Shown piece after piece: positions 53,625-61,175 of a DNA stretch of 64,000 bases. The notes under the pieces were generated by a model, which worked only from the letters and a program-made list of their open reading frames with translations, made no database searches and had not been told where the DNA came from. Both the position numbers and the translations under genes were made by a program. The stretch spans positions 1 to 64,000 of the forward strand of contig NZ_VNHM01000013.1 in the NCBI RefSeq assembly GCF_008124625.1. Reading direction: 5' to 3'. This DNA is from Desulfallas thermosapovorans DSM 6562 (GTDB lineage Bacteria > Bacillota > Desulfotomaculia > Desulfotomaculales > Desulfallaceae). Every line of letters starts with the position of its first letter. Positions within the stretch are counted from its first letter, which is position 1.

Positions 53625-54077
53625 TTAATTTTTCTCATCTACTATAATATCATCTGCTGTAATCACAGTAGCATCCCCGTCGTTCTTGATTATAAATTCG
53701 CCAATAACAGTCTTGCCGTCAACGTCATACAGATTGATTTTGCGGTTTTTACCAGCCCTGCTACGATGCTGTTCCAAAGCTTCTTCTGGCGTTTTAGGCA
53801 TCGGCAAGTTCAGGTCCACAGATCGAACGTACCCAAAAGTACCGTCCTCGCCAATTGCCTCAATTAGATCCGGCTCCGTGTCTGGAGAAGTGGCATATAG
53901 TGAAGAGCCATACGTTTGACCATTCTCGTTCGTCTGATAGTAAGGAGTGGGAGCGAGGTCTTGTTTGGTAAATGTGTTAGCTATTGCAGGTCCAAAACCA
54001 ACCGATCCCGTTACTATGCCAACAACAAGGGCAGCACCGGTGATTACTGTTCGTATCCCAAGTGGCTTAAGAAACAT
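53625..54077 (-). CDS. Exported hypothetical protein
   Basis: A 150-residue protein with an N-terminal signal or anchor (LGIRTVITGAALVVGIVTG) and a soluble acidic remainder (SPDTEPDLIEAIGEDGTFGYV, then KNRKINLYDVDGKTVIGEF). ATG 54077 follows AGGGG on the minus strand; GTG 54086 sits on that site. I do not recognise a named family. Confidence 0.72.
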   Translation of the reverse strand: MFLKPLGIRTVITGAALVVGIVTGSVGFGPAIANTFTKQDLAPTPYYQTNENGQTYGSSLYATSPDTEPDLIEAIGEDGTFGYVRSVDLNLPMPKTPEEALEQHRSRAGKNRKINLYDVDGKTVIGEFIIKNDGDATVITADDIIVDEKN

Positions 54078-54156
54078 TTTATTCACCCCTAATGATTAAT
54101 AGCTAATGCTTGGATTCTTACCTGGCGTTTTTAATGTAAAGCCGCTGCCATTACTT

Positions 54157-54456
54157 TCACTGGTAAAGCTTTTTTTTAAACATCCTTAAGACAAATTTAT
54201 ATAGATAAATTAGGGAGCTTGTTAAAATTAAAATAACAAAAATTAATTGTGTGCCGCTTGTAATTACGCCAGTTTTAAATATAACTATATTTGGCGCTTC
54301 GCTTGGTGCTAGATTTGAATACAACATTAAAAGTGGTGCGAATACATAGCTAATTGAAATTAATATTGATTCAGGAGATAGAATTAAAGAACCAATAATT
54401 ATGAGTAGCCATATTGTGCATATATGGTTTAATATTCTCCTTATCAATTTTGGCAT
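54157..54456 (-). CDS. Small membrane protein of unknown function
   Basis: A 99-residue, low-GC frame with three hydrophobic stretches (about 12-45 and 70-88) and a basic end (MFKKKLYQ). AAAGGGGA precedes ATG 54456 on the minus strand. It follows the same strand as the exported protein. The 310 bp from 54457 to 54766 carry the BirA-type and YtrA-type sites listed separately. Confidence 0.55.
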   Translation of the reverse strand: MPKLIRRILNHICTIWLLIIIGSLILSPESILISISYVFAPLLMLYSNLAPSEAPNIVIFKTGVITSGTQLIFVILILTSSLIYLYKFVLRMFKKKLYQ

Positions 54457-54646
54457 TCCCCTTTGTTCTTCTTTGTTAAATAATTGGTTGCAAAAACGAT
54501 AAAGCTACACCCGCATTAAATACACTTATGTTAAAGACGCATGAACCCTGGTTTTTGTTCCCATTTTTCAAAAATATTTAAAAGTACACTTGGTAGATGA
54601 TTAACCTTCTAACTATGCAAATACATGGCGGTTAAAATCACCTTTA

Positions 54647-54678
54647 TTGTTAACCATAATTATTTTTTAGGTTTACAT
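54647..54678. promoter_or_regulatory. BirA-type operator upstream of the ytrA operon
   Basis: TTGTTAACC (54647-54655), 14 nt, GGTTTACAT (54670-54678). It is nearly the same as the bioB operator at 59592, with similarity over about 50-60 bp. It ends 6 bp before the -35 box of the ytrA promoter. Confidence 0.7.
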
Positions 54679-54684
54679 CTTCTA

Positions 54685-54714
54685 TTGACATCAAAGCAAA
54701 AACCGTAGTATAGT
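54685..54714 (+). promoter_or_regulatory. ytrA operon promoter
   Basis: TTGACA (54685-54690), 18-bp spacer, TATAGT (54709-54714). The -10 box lies inside the inverted-repeat operator. Confidence 0.75.
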
Positions 54715-54742
54715 ACATTACATAGGTAATGTACTATACTAC
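54705..54742. promoter_or_regulatory. 17-bp perfect inverted-repeat operator (YtrA type)
   Basis: GTAGTATAGTACATTAC (54705-54721), loop ATAG, GTAATGTACTATACTAC (54726-54742). It covers the -10 box and start site, 24 bp before the regulator gene, so it is almost certainly the autoregulatory site. Confidence 0.88.
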
Positions 54743-54766
54743 TAGCAGGGACCGGGAGGTAATCGT

Positions 54767-55159
54767 TTGCTGCTGGATACAGACAGTCTGAAGCCGATTT
54801 ATGTCCAGATTGCAGAATGGCTGGAAATGGAGATTTTAAACGGCAACATTGCGAGCGATGAAAAAATATATTCCCAGAACCAATTGGCGGACATATTTAA
54901 CGTCAACCCGGCCACCGCAGCCAAAGGGTTGAACATTTTGGCCAACGAAAAACTCTTGTACAAGAAAAGAGGGCTTGGCATGTTTGTATCTTCCCACGCC
55001 AGAGAGGCCATACGCAGCAAACGAATAAAACGCAATTTAAAGCAACTGGTGTTGGAGCTGGTCGCCGAAGCAAAGCGCCTGGACGTCAGTAAGGAAGACC
55101 TAATTGACATGCTGATAGAGGCTGAACTTCAAGCAACGGAGGAGGGGGGTTCACAATGA
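54767..55159 (+). CDS. GntR-family regulator, YtrA subfamily
   Basis: A 130-residue repressor: PIYVQIAEWLEMEILNGNI, then NQLADIFNVNPATAAKGLNIL and KKRGLGMFVSSHARE, followed by a short helical tail. YtrA proteins lack a large ligand domain and control neighbouring ABC exporters in response to cell-envelope stress. TTG 54767 is 10 nt after GGGAGGT. It overlaps the ATPase gene start by 4 bp. Confidence 0.92.
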   Translation: MLLDTDSLKPIYVQIAEWLEMEILNGNIASDEKIYSQNQLADIFNVNPATAAKGLNILANEKLLYKKRGLGMFVSSHAREAIRSKRIKRNLKQLVLELVAEAKRLDVSKEDLIDMLIEAELQATEEGGSQ

Positions 55160-56058
55160 ACGTTGTTGATTGCAGCGGGCTGACAAAAACATTCGGGCGA
55201 ATCACGGCGGTCAATAACCTGTCTTTCACACTGGCACCCAATAAAATCACCGGACTAATCGGACGAAACGGCGCCGGAAAGTCCACACTTTTGAAGATGA
55301 TTGCCGGATACCTGCTCCCTAATTCAGGCATTATTCAGGTTTTCTCGGAAAACCCATTCAACAATATCAAGGTTTCCGCCAACATGATTTTTGTGGATGA
55401 AAACATGGTCTTGCCGGCAACAATGAATCTCGGCGAAATTCTGGAATCCGCAGGTCACTTCTATGCCCATTGGGATCATAAATTGGCCGTGGGACTGTTT
55501 ACATACTTCAATCTGCATCCCGGGCAATATCACAGCAAGCTTTCCAAAGGTATGCGCAGCGCCTTTAATGCGATTCTCGGCCTCGCCGCCCGCTGTCCGC
55601 TGACCATTTTTGATGAGCCCACCACCGGCATGGACGCGGCGGTGCGAAAAGATTTTTACCGTGCACTGTTAAAAGACTTTATACAGTATCCGCGCACCGT
55701 AATTCTATCCAGTCACTTATTGAGTGAAATCATCGACATTTTAGATGATCTTCTACTGATCAAGGACGGCGAAAAATGCCTGCATATGCCTATCGATGAG
55801 TTGAAAGAATACGCCGTTGGACTGCAGGGCAAAGAGGAAACTATTGCGGAGATGGCTGATAAAGCCGAGGTCTTGTACCGGAAAAAGCTGGGGAAGGACA
55901 GCGTGTATATGGCCGTCCGCAATCAATTTACAGAAGAGGAACTGCAAAAGGCCCGCCTCGAAGGCGTGGCGATTTCACCGGTGGCCGCCGACGATCTTTG
56001 TATGTACCTGACAGCGCGAAACAAAGGAGGGATAGATGATGTCTTTGACCGAAACTAG
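55156..56058 (+). CDS. ABC transporter ATPase, YtrB-like
   Basis: A 300-residue ATPase: Walker A GLIGRNGAGKSTLLKMI, a degenerate signature (LSKGMRSAFN), Walker B LTIFDEPTTGMD, His switch LSSHLLSEI. The C-terminal extra region is typical of the YtrB group. It overlaps ytrA and the permease gene, so the operon is tightly coupled. Substrate unknown; peptide antibiotics are common for this group. Confidence 0.9.
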   Translation: MNVVDCSGLTKTFGRITAVNNLSFTLAPNKITGLIGRNGAGKSTLLKMIAGYLLPNSGIIQVFSENPFNNIKVSANMIFVDENMVLPATMNLGEILESAGHFYAHWDHKLAVGLFTYFNLHPGQYHSKLSKGMRSAFNAILGLAARCPLTIFDEPTTGMDAAVRKDFYRALLKDFIQYPRTVILSSHLLSEIIDILDDLLLIKDGEKCLHMPIDELKEYAVGLQGKEETIAEMADKAEVLYRKKLGKDSVYMAVRNQFTEEELQKARLEGVAISPVAADDLCMYLTARNKGGIDDVFDRN

Positions 56059-56788
56059 CATACTTGCCGTGGCGAAAACGCAGTATCACTACAAAACAAA
56101 AGCCCACGCAGGCCTGTTTTTCACCCTGGTTGCAGTGCAGTTGCTGGCGTTTCTCTTATCCCTTAATGGCGTGGGCGGCTCCTCGGGGGGGAGCAGTCAG
56201 GGCATATCTTACACCATAAAATATGTCACCGGCGATGTAATCATCATCTTTACTTTAATCTGGGCTTTCAGTATCGGAATCAGTATGGCCAACAACGGTT
56301 TTAAAACGGATTTTACCTTTGTTTCAAACCGGCTGAGCAGCCACCTTTCCAGCCTGGCCTTACTGCTCACCGCCGCCGTCATCGCCGGGGTTACCGCTAC
56401 ATTGTGCGGCTTGCTGTTGCGTGTGGTCATGTTCTTTTCCCATGGCGGTGTGGATGCCGGCCCCGCTTTTTGGATTGCGCCGCCGGCTTTGCTAAGCGGT
56501 ATCTTCGCCGCCACCCTTTATGCAGCGCTTCTCAGCATCACCGGGTATCTCACCGGCATGCTGACGCAACGGCACCCTGCTTTTGTCGTGCTGCTACCGG
56601 GGCTGTTTTTGGGCACATTGTTTGTGGAGGCTCGAAGTACCGGCCAGGCCCGGACACTAATCAGCGCTATTGAGTTTTTTTCCAAAGAAGGTTCCCATGC
56701 GCTCTTCGCCCTAAAAGTTGTTCTTGTATCGGCCATCGTTTTTGGATGTGTTATTCTGTTTTTCAATAGAATGGAGGTCCGGAAATGA
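56036..56788 (+). CDS. ABC transporter membrane protein
   Basis: A 250-residue protein with six hydrophobic segments (for example FFTLVAVQLLAFLLSL, LALLLTAAVIAGVTATL). ATG 56036, behind AAAGGAGGG, overlaps the ATPase end by 23 bp. No named family beyond ABC-2-like permeases. Confidence 0.82.
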   Translation: MMSLTETSILAVAKTQYHYKTKAHAGLFFTLVAVQLLAFLLSLNGVGGSSGGSSQGISYTIKYVTGDVIIIFTLIWAFSIGISMANNGFKTDFTFVSNRLSSHLSSLALLLTAAVIAGVTATLCGLLLRVVMFFSHGGVDAGPAFWIAPPALLSGIFAATLYAALLSITGYLTGMLTQRHPAFVVLLPGLFLGTLFVEARSTGQARTLISAIEFFSKEGSHALFALKVVLVSAIVFGCVILFFNRMEVRK

Positions 56789-57498
56789 TATTGGTGGCTT
56801 TGTTGATAAACCTGCTGGTTCTATTGTTAATTATCATTTCGCTTGTTGCCTTCAGCAAAGTCCGCATTTCCCTGGGTAAGACCCGCCTGGTGGTCGGCTT
56901 CTATATGGTCATTTTATTTGTATCCGTTCCTGTGTATTATGCGATTGCGGAACCCGGTACGCCGGAGCCGGTCGAAATCGTTGAGATCGGGCCGGGACAG
57001 TATTCTTATCAAGACTCCCGGATCAATGCGTTTTACGATGCGTTCTATGAAGGCCGGTTGAACGATTACGAAGGCGCGGAGATCATTGCCCGGTGGAGTT
57101 TTGATTATCAGGGAGAACGCCTGAAAATAACAGCACCGGATTATGAACGGTATTCTATTCCGATTAACGTGGAGAGAAAGGATGTCTGCGACAGCAAGCT
57201 GGAGGTATTCAGCTACGTACCAAAATTACCAAACCGTTTAACGCTGGCTAATCCGCCTGATATCCGGCTGCAAGACAATCAGTTGGAAATACTTCAGCCG
57301 GAAAAAATTCATCACGAAGCGGCCCGGTTTTATCATGACTTCACCATGGCTCAGTTTACCGGCAGGGGTTATTCTATGGATAGAATGGGAATGGACTACT
57401 CCTCTAGTGATATGGTTATCTATCTGCAAATACCGGAAGACCTCCTGATTGATACGGACGATAGCACGGAACACAAAATTCATTTTTTAAATGAGTAG
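56785..57498 (+). CDS. Membrane-anchored hypothetical protein of the ytrA operon
   Basis: A 237-residue protein with two N-terminal membrane helices (about 3-24 and 35-56) and a 180-residue outside domain starting near PGTPEPVEIVEIG. ATG 56785 overlaps the permease stop (ATGA). Probably an accessory part of the exporter. Function unknown. Confidence 0.75.
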   Translation: MILVALLINLLVLLLIIISLVAFSKVRISLGKTRLVVGFYMVILFVSVPVYYAIAEPGTPEPVEIVEIGPGQYSYQDSRINAFYDAFYEGRLNDYEGAEIIARWSFDYQGERLKITAPDYERYSIPINVERKDVCDSKLEVFSYVPKLPNRLTLANPPDIRLQDNQLEILQPEKIHHEAARFYHDFTMAQFTGRGYSMDRMGMDYSSSDMVIYLQIPEDLLIDTDDSTEHKIHFLNE

Positions 57499-57637
57499 TC
57501 CAGATTTCGGAACACCAAAGAAAATGATGGGGCAACTTTATATCTGGCATTGGGCGTAAGGATAAGATTTTAAATGTGCCACTGTAAAAAGCTTATCTGC
57601 GCTGAAATTTTTTTAGCCTATTTAGGGAGGTGGGCAA

Positions 57638-57865
57638 ATGGGCTTTTATTGGGCAGGATTCATCTTCTGGCTACTAATTGGTGTTGCTCTATTTTTATTT
57701 GTTTACGGACTATGGAAAAAATCCTGGAAGGCGCTATTTATAAGTGGTATGGCTTTTTTACTACCAATGCTTTATTTTAGCGGTTTTGAGAGCTGGTTTA
57801 GGTTACTAGCACTTGTTCCTTTGATTCCTTTTGTTCTTGCATATTATACAAAAGAAAAAGCCTGA
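57638..57865 (+). CDS. Small membrane protein of unknown function
   Basis: 75 residues with three hydrophobic segments, starting at ATG 57638 behind AGGGAGGTG. Low GC like its neighbours. Possibly cotranscribed with the ytrA operon 139 bp upstream. Confidence 0.68.
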   Translation: MGFYWAGFIFWLLIGVALFLFVYGLWKKSWKALFISGMAFLLPMLYFSGFESWFRLLALVPLIPFVLAYYTKEKA

Positions 57866-57950
57866 ATCATAATATTTAAAGGTATTCGGAACAGGGAAAT
57901 TTAAAGCTAATTGTGCAAGGAAAAGGCCAAATGAGCTTAAAGGGGGGAAT

Positions 57951-58970
57951 TTGAAAAATATGCTTAGAGGTTGTGGCAAAATATCGCATTTGCCAATAAT
58001 TATTCTGATGGTTTTATCTTTATTGATTATAGCTACGCTAACTTCTTGTTCAAGTGCGGCCTGGAAAGTAAAAAGCCAGCTGGATAATCCCACTCAAATA
58101 GAATCATATGATCATTACCTATATTTTTTAGACAATTATTCAACAATAAAAATGTATGACCAGGGGGAAATTTATGACCTTACAGCCTGGATACCTGAGG
58201 AACAGGAAATTATACAGGAAGCCATAGAAGATTTTTCTGTGGTAAGTCCTCTAAAATTAGCGGTTTTAAATTGCCAATATGAACAGGGTGTCGTACAAGA
58301 ATCTACTCTCAACTTAATTGATGTTGAAAAGAAAGAGATAAAAAAAATCTTCTCTGCGCAAGAGTACTTTAATTCATTAGATGTGGATCAAAAAGGTAAT
58401 TTTTATTTATCTTCCGCAAAGCAGGTGTTAAGAATAACACCCGAGGGTAAAGAAAATGTAATTTTCAATTTTGAAAATCTGCCATCAAACCAACGTCAAC
58501 AAGATGCATATTTCAGTAAACTTTTTGTGGGTAAAAATGATCATCTTTTTGTTGTTTTAGAAAAAAGAGCACATGATGATTCCAGCATAAATGTTTTAGA
58601 GATAAATAGCAGCGGGGATATAATGAATTCATATAACCCTCAAGATATTCTTAAAAACCGGTACTCTCCTTGGACTTTGGCATTAAAGTATGAAGATAAT
58701 TCGTTGTTTTTCCGTTCCGGAGGAAAATTATACAAGTGGGGTATACCTGGCCTTCCTAACGACTTACAAATGCTTTTTAATATAGATATAAATGATATTC
58801 ATTATTGGGAAGTAATAGATTTGATTAAAACGAATGATGGGGAATATGTTTTACTGGTTACAGATTCAGATACGGGAATTTCCACAGAGGTATGGAAACT
58901 AGTGAAAATGGGCAGGCCGATAGTCAATTTTGTTAGCACTGAAGTCACCAGGGATTGGAATAAAAACTAA
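57951..58970 (+). CDS. Putative lipoprotein with repeated beta-strand-like segments
   Basis: A 339-residue protein. An N-terminal hydrophobic stretch ends in a lipobox-like LTSC. The body has repeating short strands with aromatic and Asp/Gly turns (HYLYFLDNYSTIKMYDQGE, QKGNFYLSSAKQVLRITPEG, NSLFFRSGGKLYKWG), as in beta-propellers. TTG 57951 or ATG 57960 after AGGGGGG; I cannot decide. No known family; GC is clearly lower than in the surrounding metabolic genes, suggesting transfer. Confidence 0.7.
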   Translation: MKNMLRGCGKISHLPIIILMVLSLLIIATLTSCSSAAWKVKSQLDNPTQIESYDHYLYFLDNYSTIKMYDQGEIYDLTAWIPEEQEIIQEAIEDFSVVSPLKLAVLNCQYEQGVVQESTLNLIDVEKKEIKKIFSAQEYFNSLDVDQKGNFYLSSAKQVLRITPEGKENVIFNFENLPSNQRQQDAYFSKLFVGKNDHLFVVLEKRAHDDSSINVLEINSSGDIMNSYNPQDILKNRYSPWTLALKYEDNSLFFRSGGKLYKWGIPGLPNDLQMLFNIDINDIHYWEVIDLIKTNDGEYVLLVTDSDTGISTEVWKLVKMGRPIVNFVSTEVTRDWNKN

Positions 58971-59042
58971 AAAGAGGAGAAAGGAGTTGCGTGAGATTGC
59001 TACCGAGGCTAGCTTGACCGAAACAGGTTCGGGCAGGCCTTT

Positions 59043-59528
59043 TTGCATCTGGCCGAAAGGAAAAAAAGGGGTAATGAAGCAGAGCTATTGGTAATAAACG
59101 GTGCAAAAATACAAGCATTGCAGCATGAATATCACATGACCATGGGCGGTGTAGTGCAGCATATCAAAGGAAACGCGTATAACAAAGCCATTTATGATGT
59201 GTTTTTAGCACATAAAGGCAGCAAGGTGGAAGCTCCCGCTAGTTACTCCTGGCAGGTTAACATGGACCTACCCGGAGCCTATTATAAATTGGGACAATAT
59301 GACTTTTTGGATTTGGATGGTAACAGTATACAACGATTTGATATTTATGGTTTGATTAATGCTCATCCCGCCGAAATTTTGGTCGGGTTCCCCGAGATTT
59401 TGCTTTACGATGCTTCTGCCAACCAATGGTTTTTGTTTAGCGACACTGCAAAGCAGTCCATTGACCAGTTAATATTTACAGCCACAAAAAACGGTTTTCA
59501 AACAGTTATAAGCAATACGGTTGTGTGA
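59043..59528 (+). CDS. Hypothetical protein, uncertain start
   Basis: A 161-residue frame without recognised domain (…AYNKAIYDVFLAHKGSKVEA, then LINAHPAEILVGFPEILLYD). No good ribosome site precedes any start; the TTG at 59043 is only the frame limit. It may be the 3' part of a broken gene. Downstream, GATGCCACTTGGGCAGCC and GATGCCACTCTTGCAGCC form an imperfect tandem repeat of period 20 (59527-59564). Confidence 0.45.
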   Translation: MHLAERKKRGNEAELLVINGAKIQALQHEYHMTMGGVVQHIKGNAYNKAIYDVFLAHKGSKVEAPASYSWQVNMDLPGAYYKLGQYDFLDLDGNSIQRFDIYGLINAHPAEILVGFPEILLYDASANQWFLFSDTAKQSIDQLIFTATKNGFQTVISNTVV

Positions 59529-59591
59529 TGCCACTTGGGCAGCCTGGATGCCACTCTTGCAGCCGGCTGCCGTGTCCGTTAAATAACTTTA

Positions 59592-59623
59592 TTGTCAACC
59601 ATAATAATTTTATAGGTTTACAT
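59592..59623. promoter_or_regulatory. BirA operator 1 upstream of bioB
   Basis: TTGTCAACC (59592-59600), 14 nt, GGTTTACAT (59615-59623). Matches the BirA consensus in both halves. Confidence 0.82.
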
Positions 59624-59669
59624 CTCCTATGCACTTTGGTAATATCTAATAAGGGTTTTTGCCTGGCAA

Positions 59670-59701
59670 TCGTTAACCCCATTTTGCAAACCAGTTAACA
59701 T
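59670..59701. promoter_or_regulatory. BirA operator 2 upstream of bioB
   Basis: TCGTTAACC (59670-59678), 14 nt, AGTTAACAT (59693-59701). Weaker than operator 1 but with the same spacer, 78 bp further on, about 100 bp before bioB. Confidence 0.6.
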
Positions 59702-59798
59702 TATGCATGGGTAATAGATGTTTTATATTGATCCACTGGAAAACAGTTGAAAATATTACTAATGCGGCTATCAAAATAGTAACCGAGGAGGAGTCCAT

Positions 59799-60776
59799 TT
59801 GCTGGAACAGCTAAAAGTAAAAATTACAGATGCCTTGCCAATAAGTAAAGAAACGGCAATGGAACTTAATCAATTGACCGGTTTAGAAATCTATGATTTG
59901 GTGAGCCTGTCCGGCAGGGTTACCCGTGAGCATTTTCCGGAAAACAGGGTGGATTTGTGTTCCATTATTAACGCCCGGTCAGGCCATTGCAGTGAAAATT
60001 GCACATTTTGTGCCCAATCATCCCACTATCATACCAATGTGCAAACTTACCCCATGTTGAGTCCTGAAAAGATTTTGAGTTACGCAATTAAAGTAGAGTC
60101 TTCGGGGGTGCAGCGGTTTTCCATGGTTACCAGCGGCCGGGGTATTTCCGACCGTGACCTGGAAACAGTGCTGGAAACCCTTGTGCTCTTACGCCGGGAA
60201 ACTAATCTTGACCTGTGCGCTTCCCTGGGTATTATTAACGAAAAACAGGCGTCCATGCTTGCGGAAGCGGGATTATCCACCTACCACCATAACCTGGAGG
60301 CGTCGCCCGGCTATTTTAATCAAATTTGTACCACCCATACATACCAGGAAAGGGTGGAGACCATACTGGCCGCCCAAAAAGCCGGTTTGCGGGTGTGTGT
60401 CGGTGGCATACTGGGCCTTGGGGAATCCCCGGTACACCAGGTTGAATTGGCCTTGGAATTGCAAAAACTGCACATTGATTCTGTGCCCCTGAACTTTTTA
60501 AACCCTATACCGGGGACGCCGCTCCAAAACCAAAGGATCTTATCTCCCCTGGAAATATTACGGGCCATAGCTGTTTTCCGGCTGGTGCTGCCCCGGGCGG
60601 TGTTGCGCCTTTGCGGCGGTAGAAAAGAAGGTTTACGCCGCCTTCAACCCCTGGCTTTTTTAGCCGGGGCAAATGGGCTTATGGTGGGTGATTATTTAAC
60701 TACCAGCGGGGAAACAATTCAAGAAGATTTACGCATGCTCCAGGATCTTGGTTTTTTAAATGTGCAAACAATATAA
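59799..60776 (+). CDS. bioB: Biotin synthase BioB
   Basis: A 325-residue radical SAM enzyme adding sulfur to dethiobiotin. The SAM cluster motif is CSENCTFC (Cys 64, 68, 71), with further family marks SGRGISDRD, STYHHNLEASPGYF, LNFLNPIPGTPL and a late LRLCGGRKE with the [2Fe-2S] Arg region. TTG 59799 follows GAGGAGGAG. No other bio synthesis gene is nearby, so dethiobiotin comes from elsewhere. Confidence 0.95.
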   Translation: MLEQLKVKITDALPISKETAMELNQLTGLEIYDLVSLSGRVTREHFPENRVDLCSIINARSGHCSENCTFCAQSSHYHTNVQTYPMLSPEKILSYAIKVESSGVQRFSMVTSGRGISDRDLETVLETLVLLRRETNLDLCASLGIINEKQASMLAEAGLSTYHHNLEASPGYFNQICTTHTYQERVETILAAQKAGLRVCVGGILGLGESPVHQVELALELQKLHIDSVPLNFLNPIPGTPLQNQRILSPLEILRAIAVFRLVLPRAVLRLCGGRKEGLRRLQPLAFLAGANGLMVGDYLTTSGETIQEDLRMLQDLGFLNVQTI

Positions 60777-60793
60777 ATTTTTGATACACAGTA

Positions 60794-60835
60794 AAACGGT
60801 CTACTTGCTGTTGGTGAGTAGACCGTTTCTTTTGT
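60794..60835 (+). terminator. bioB terminator
   Basis: AAACGGTCTACT (60794-60805) and AGTAGACCGTTT (60817-60828) form a perfect 12-bp stem, followed by CTTTTGTTTT. Just after it, AATATGCCACGAG occurs twice in tandem (about 60853-60879). Confidence 0.88.
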
Positions 60836-60986
60836 TTTCTAAGGTTCTACTGTAATATGCCACGAGAATATGCCACGAGCCCCTGGCTCCGGTGGTTATA
60901 ACTAAGAACGGCGAAGCCGGCTGCAGGAGTTAATTCACTAAATAACCGCTTCCCTTAAAACGCTTTAGAGCTGTGAATGAAATTTA

Positions 60987-61003
60987 ATACCCCTATGGGG
61001 TAT
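60987..61003. promoter_or_regulatory. CsoR/CstR-type palindromic operator, distal copy
   Basis: ATACCCCTATGGGGTAT is a perfect palindrome around a central A. Operators of this form bind CsoR-family repressors (copper-sensing CsoR, persulfide-sensing CstR). A second copy lies at 61138. Confidence 0.68.
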
Positions 61004-61094
61004 TGTTATAATGAATTAACATCCAGCAAGCCCATGCCCAAAAAGCTGCACAAATTTCTTTCATAAATACATCAAATAAGGGCTTAAAAACATT

Positions 61095-61124
61095 TTGACA
61101 AATATGCCTGTCTAGCTGTATAAT
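61095..61124 (+). promoter_or_regulatory. Strong promoter of the oxidoreductase gene
   Basis: TTGACA (61095-61100), 18-bp spacer, TATAAT (61119-61124): both boxes are perfect consensus. Confidence 0.85.
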
Positions 61125-61137
61125 TAAATCAAAAATT

Positions 61138-61153
61138 ATACCCCCAGGGGTAT
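61138..61153. promoter_or_regulatory. CsoR/CstR-type palindromic operator, proximal copy
   Basis: ATACCCCCAGGGGTAT sits 13 bp after the -10 box, over the expected transcription start, ideal for repression. Extended symmetry ATTATACCCC / GGGGTATATAAT. Confidence 0.72.
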
Positions 61154-61175
61154 ATAATGAAAGGTGGTTTGAGAC

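Noticed and set aside
54601-54638. Extra BirA operator (TTAACC and GGTTAA)
   Set aside because: The spacer is 23 nt, whereas the four accepted sites all have 14.
60853-60879. Tandem AATATGCCACGAG units as a possible CRISPR or iteron
   Set aside because: Only two copies with no spacer; a chance or slippage duplication. No CRISPR array or replication origin was seen in the window.
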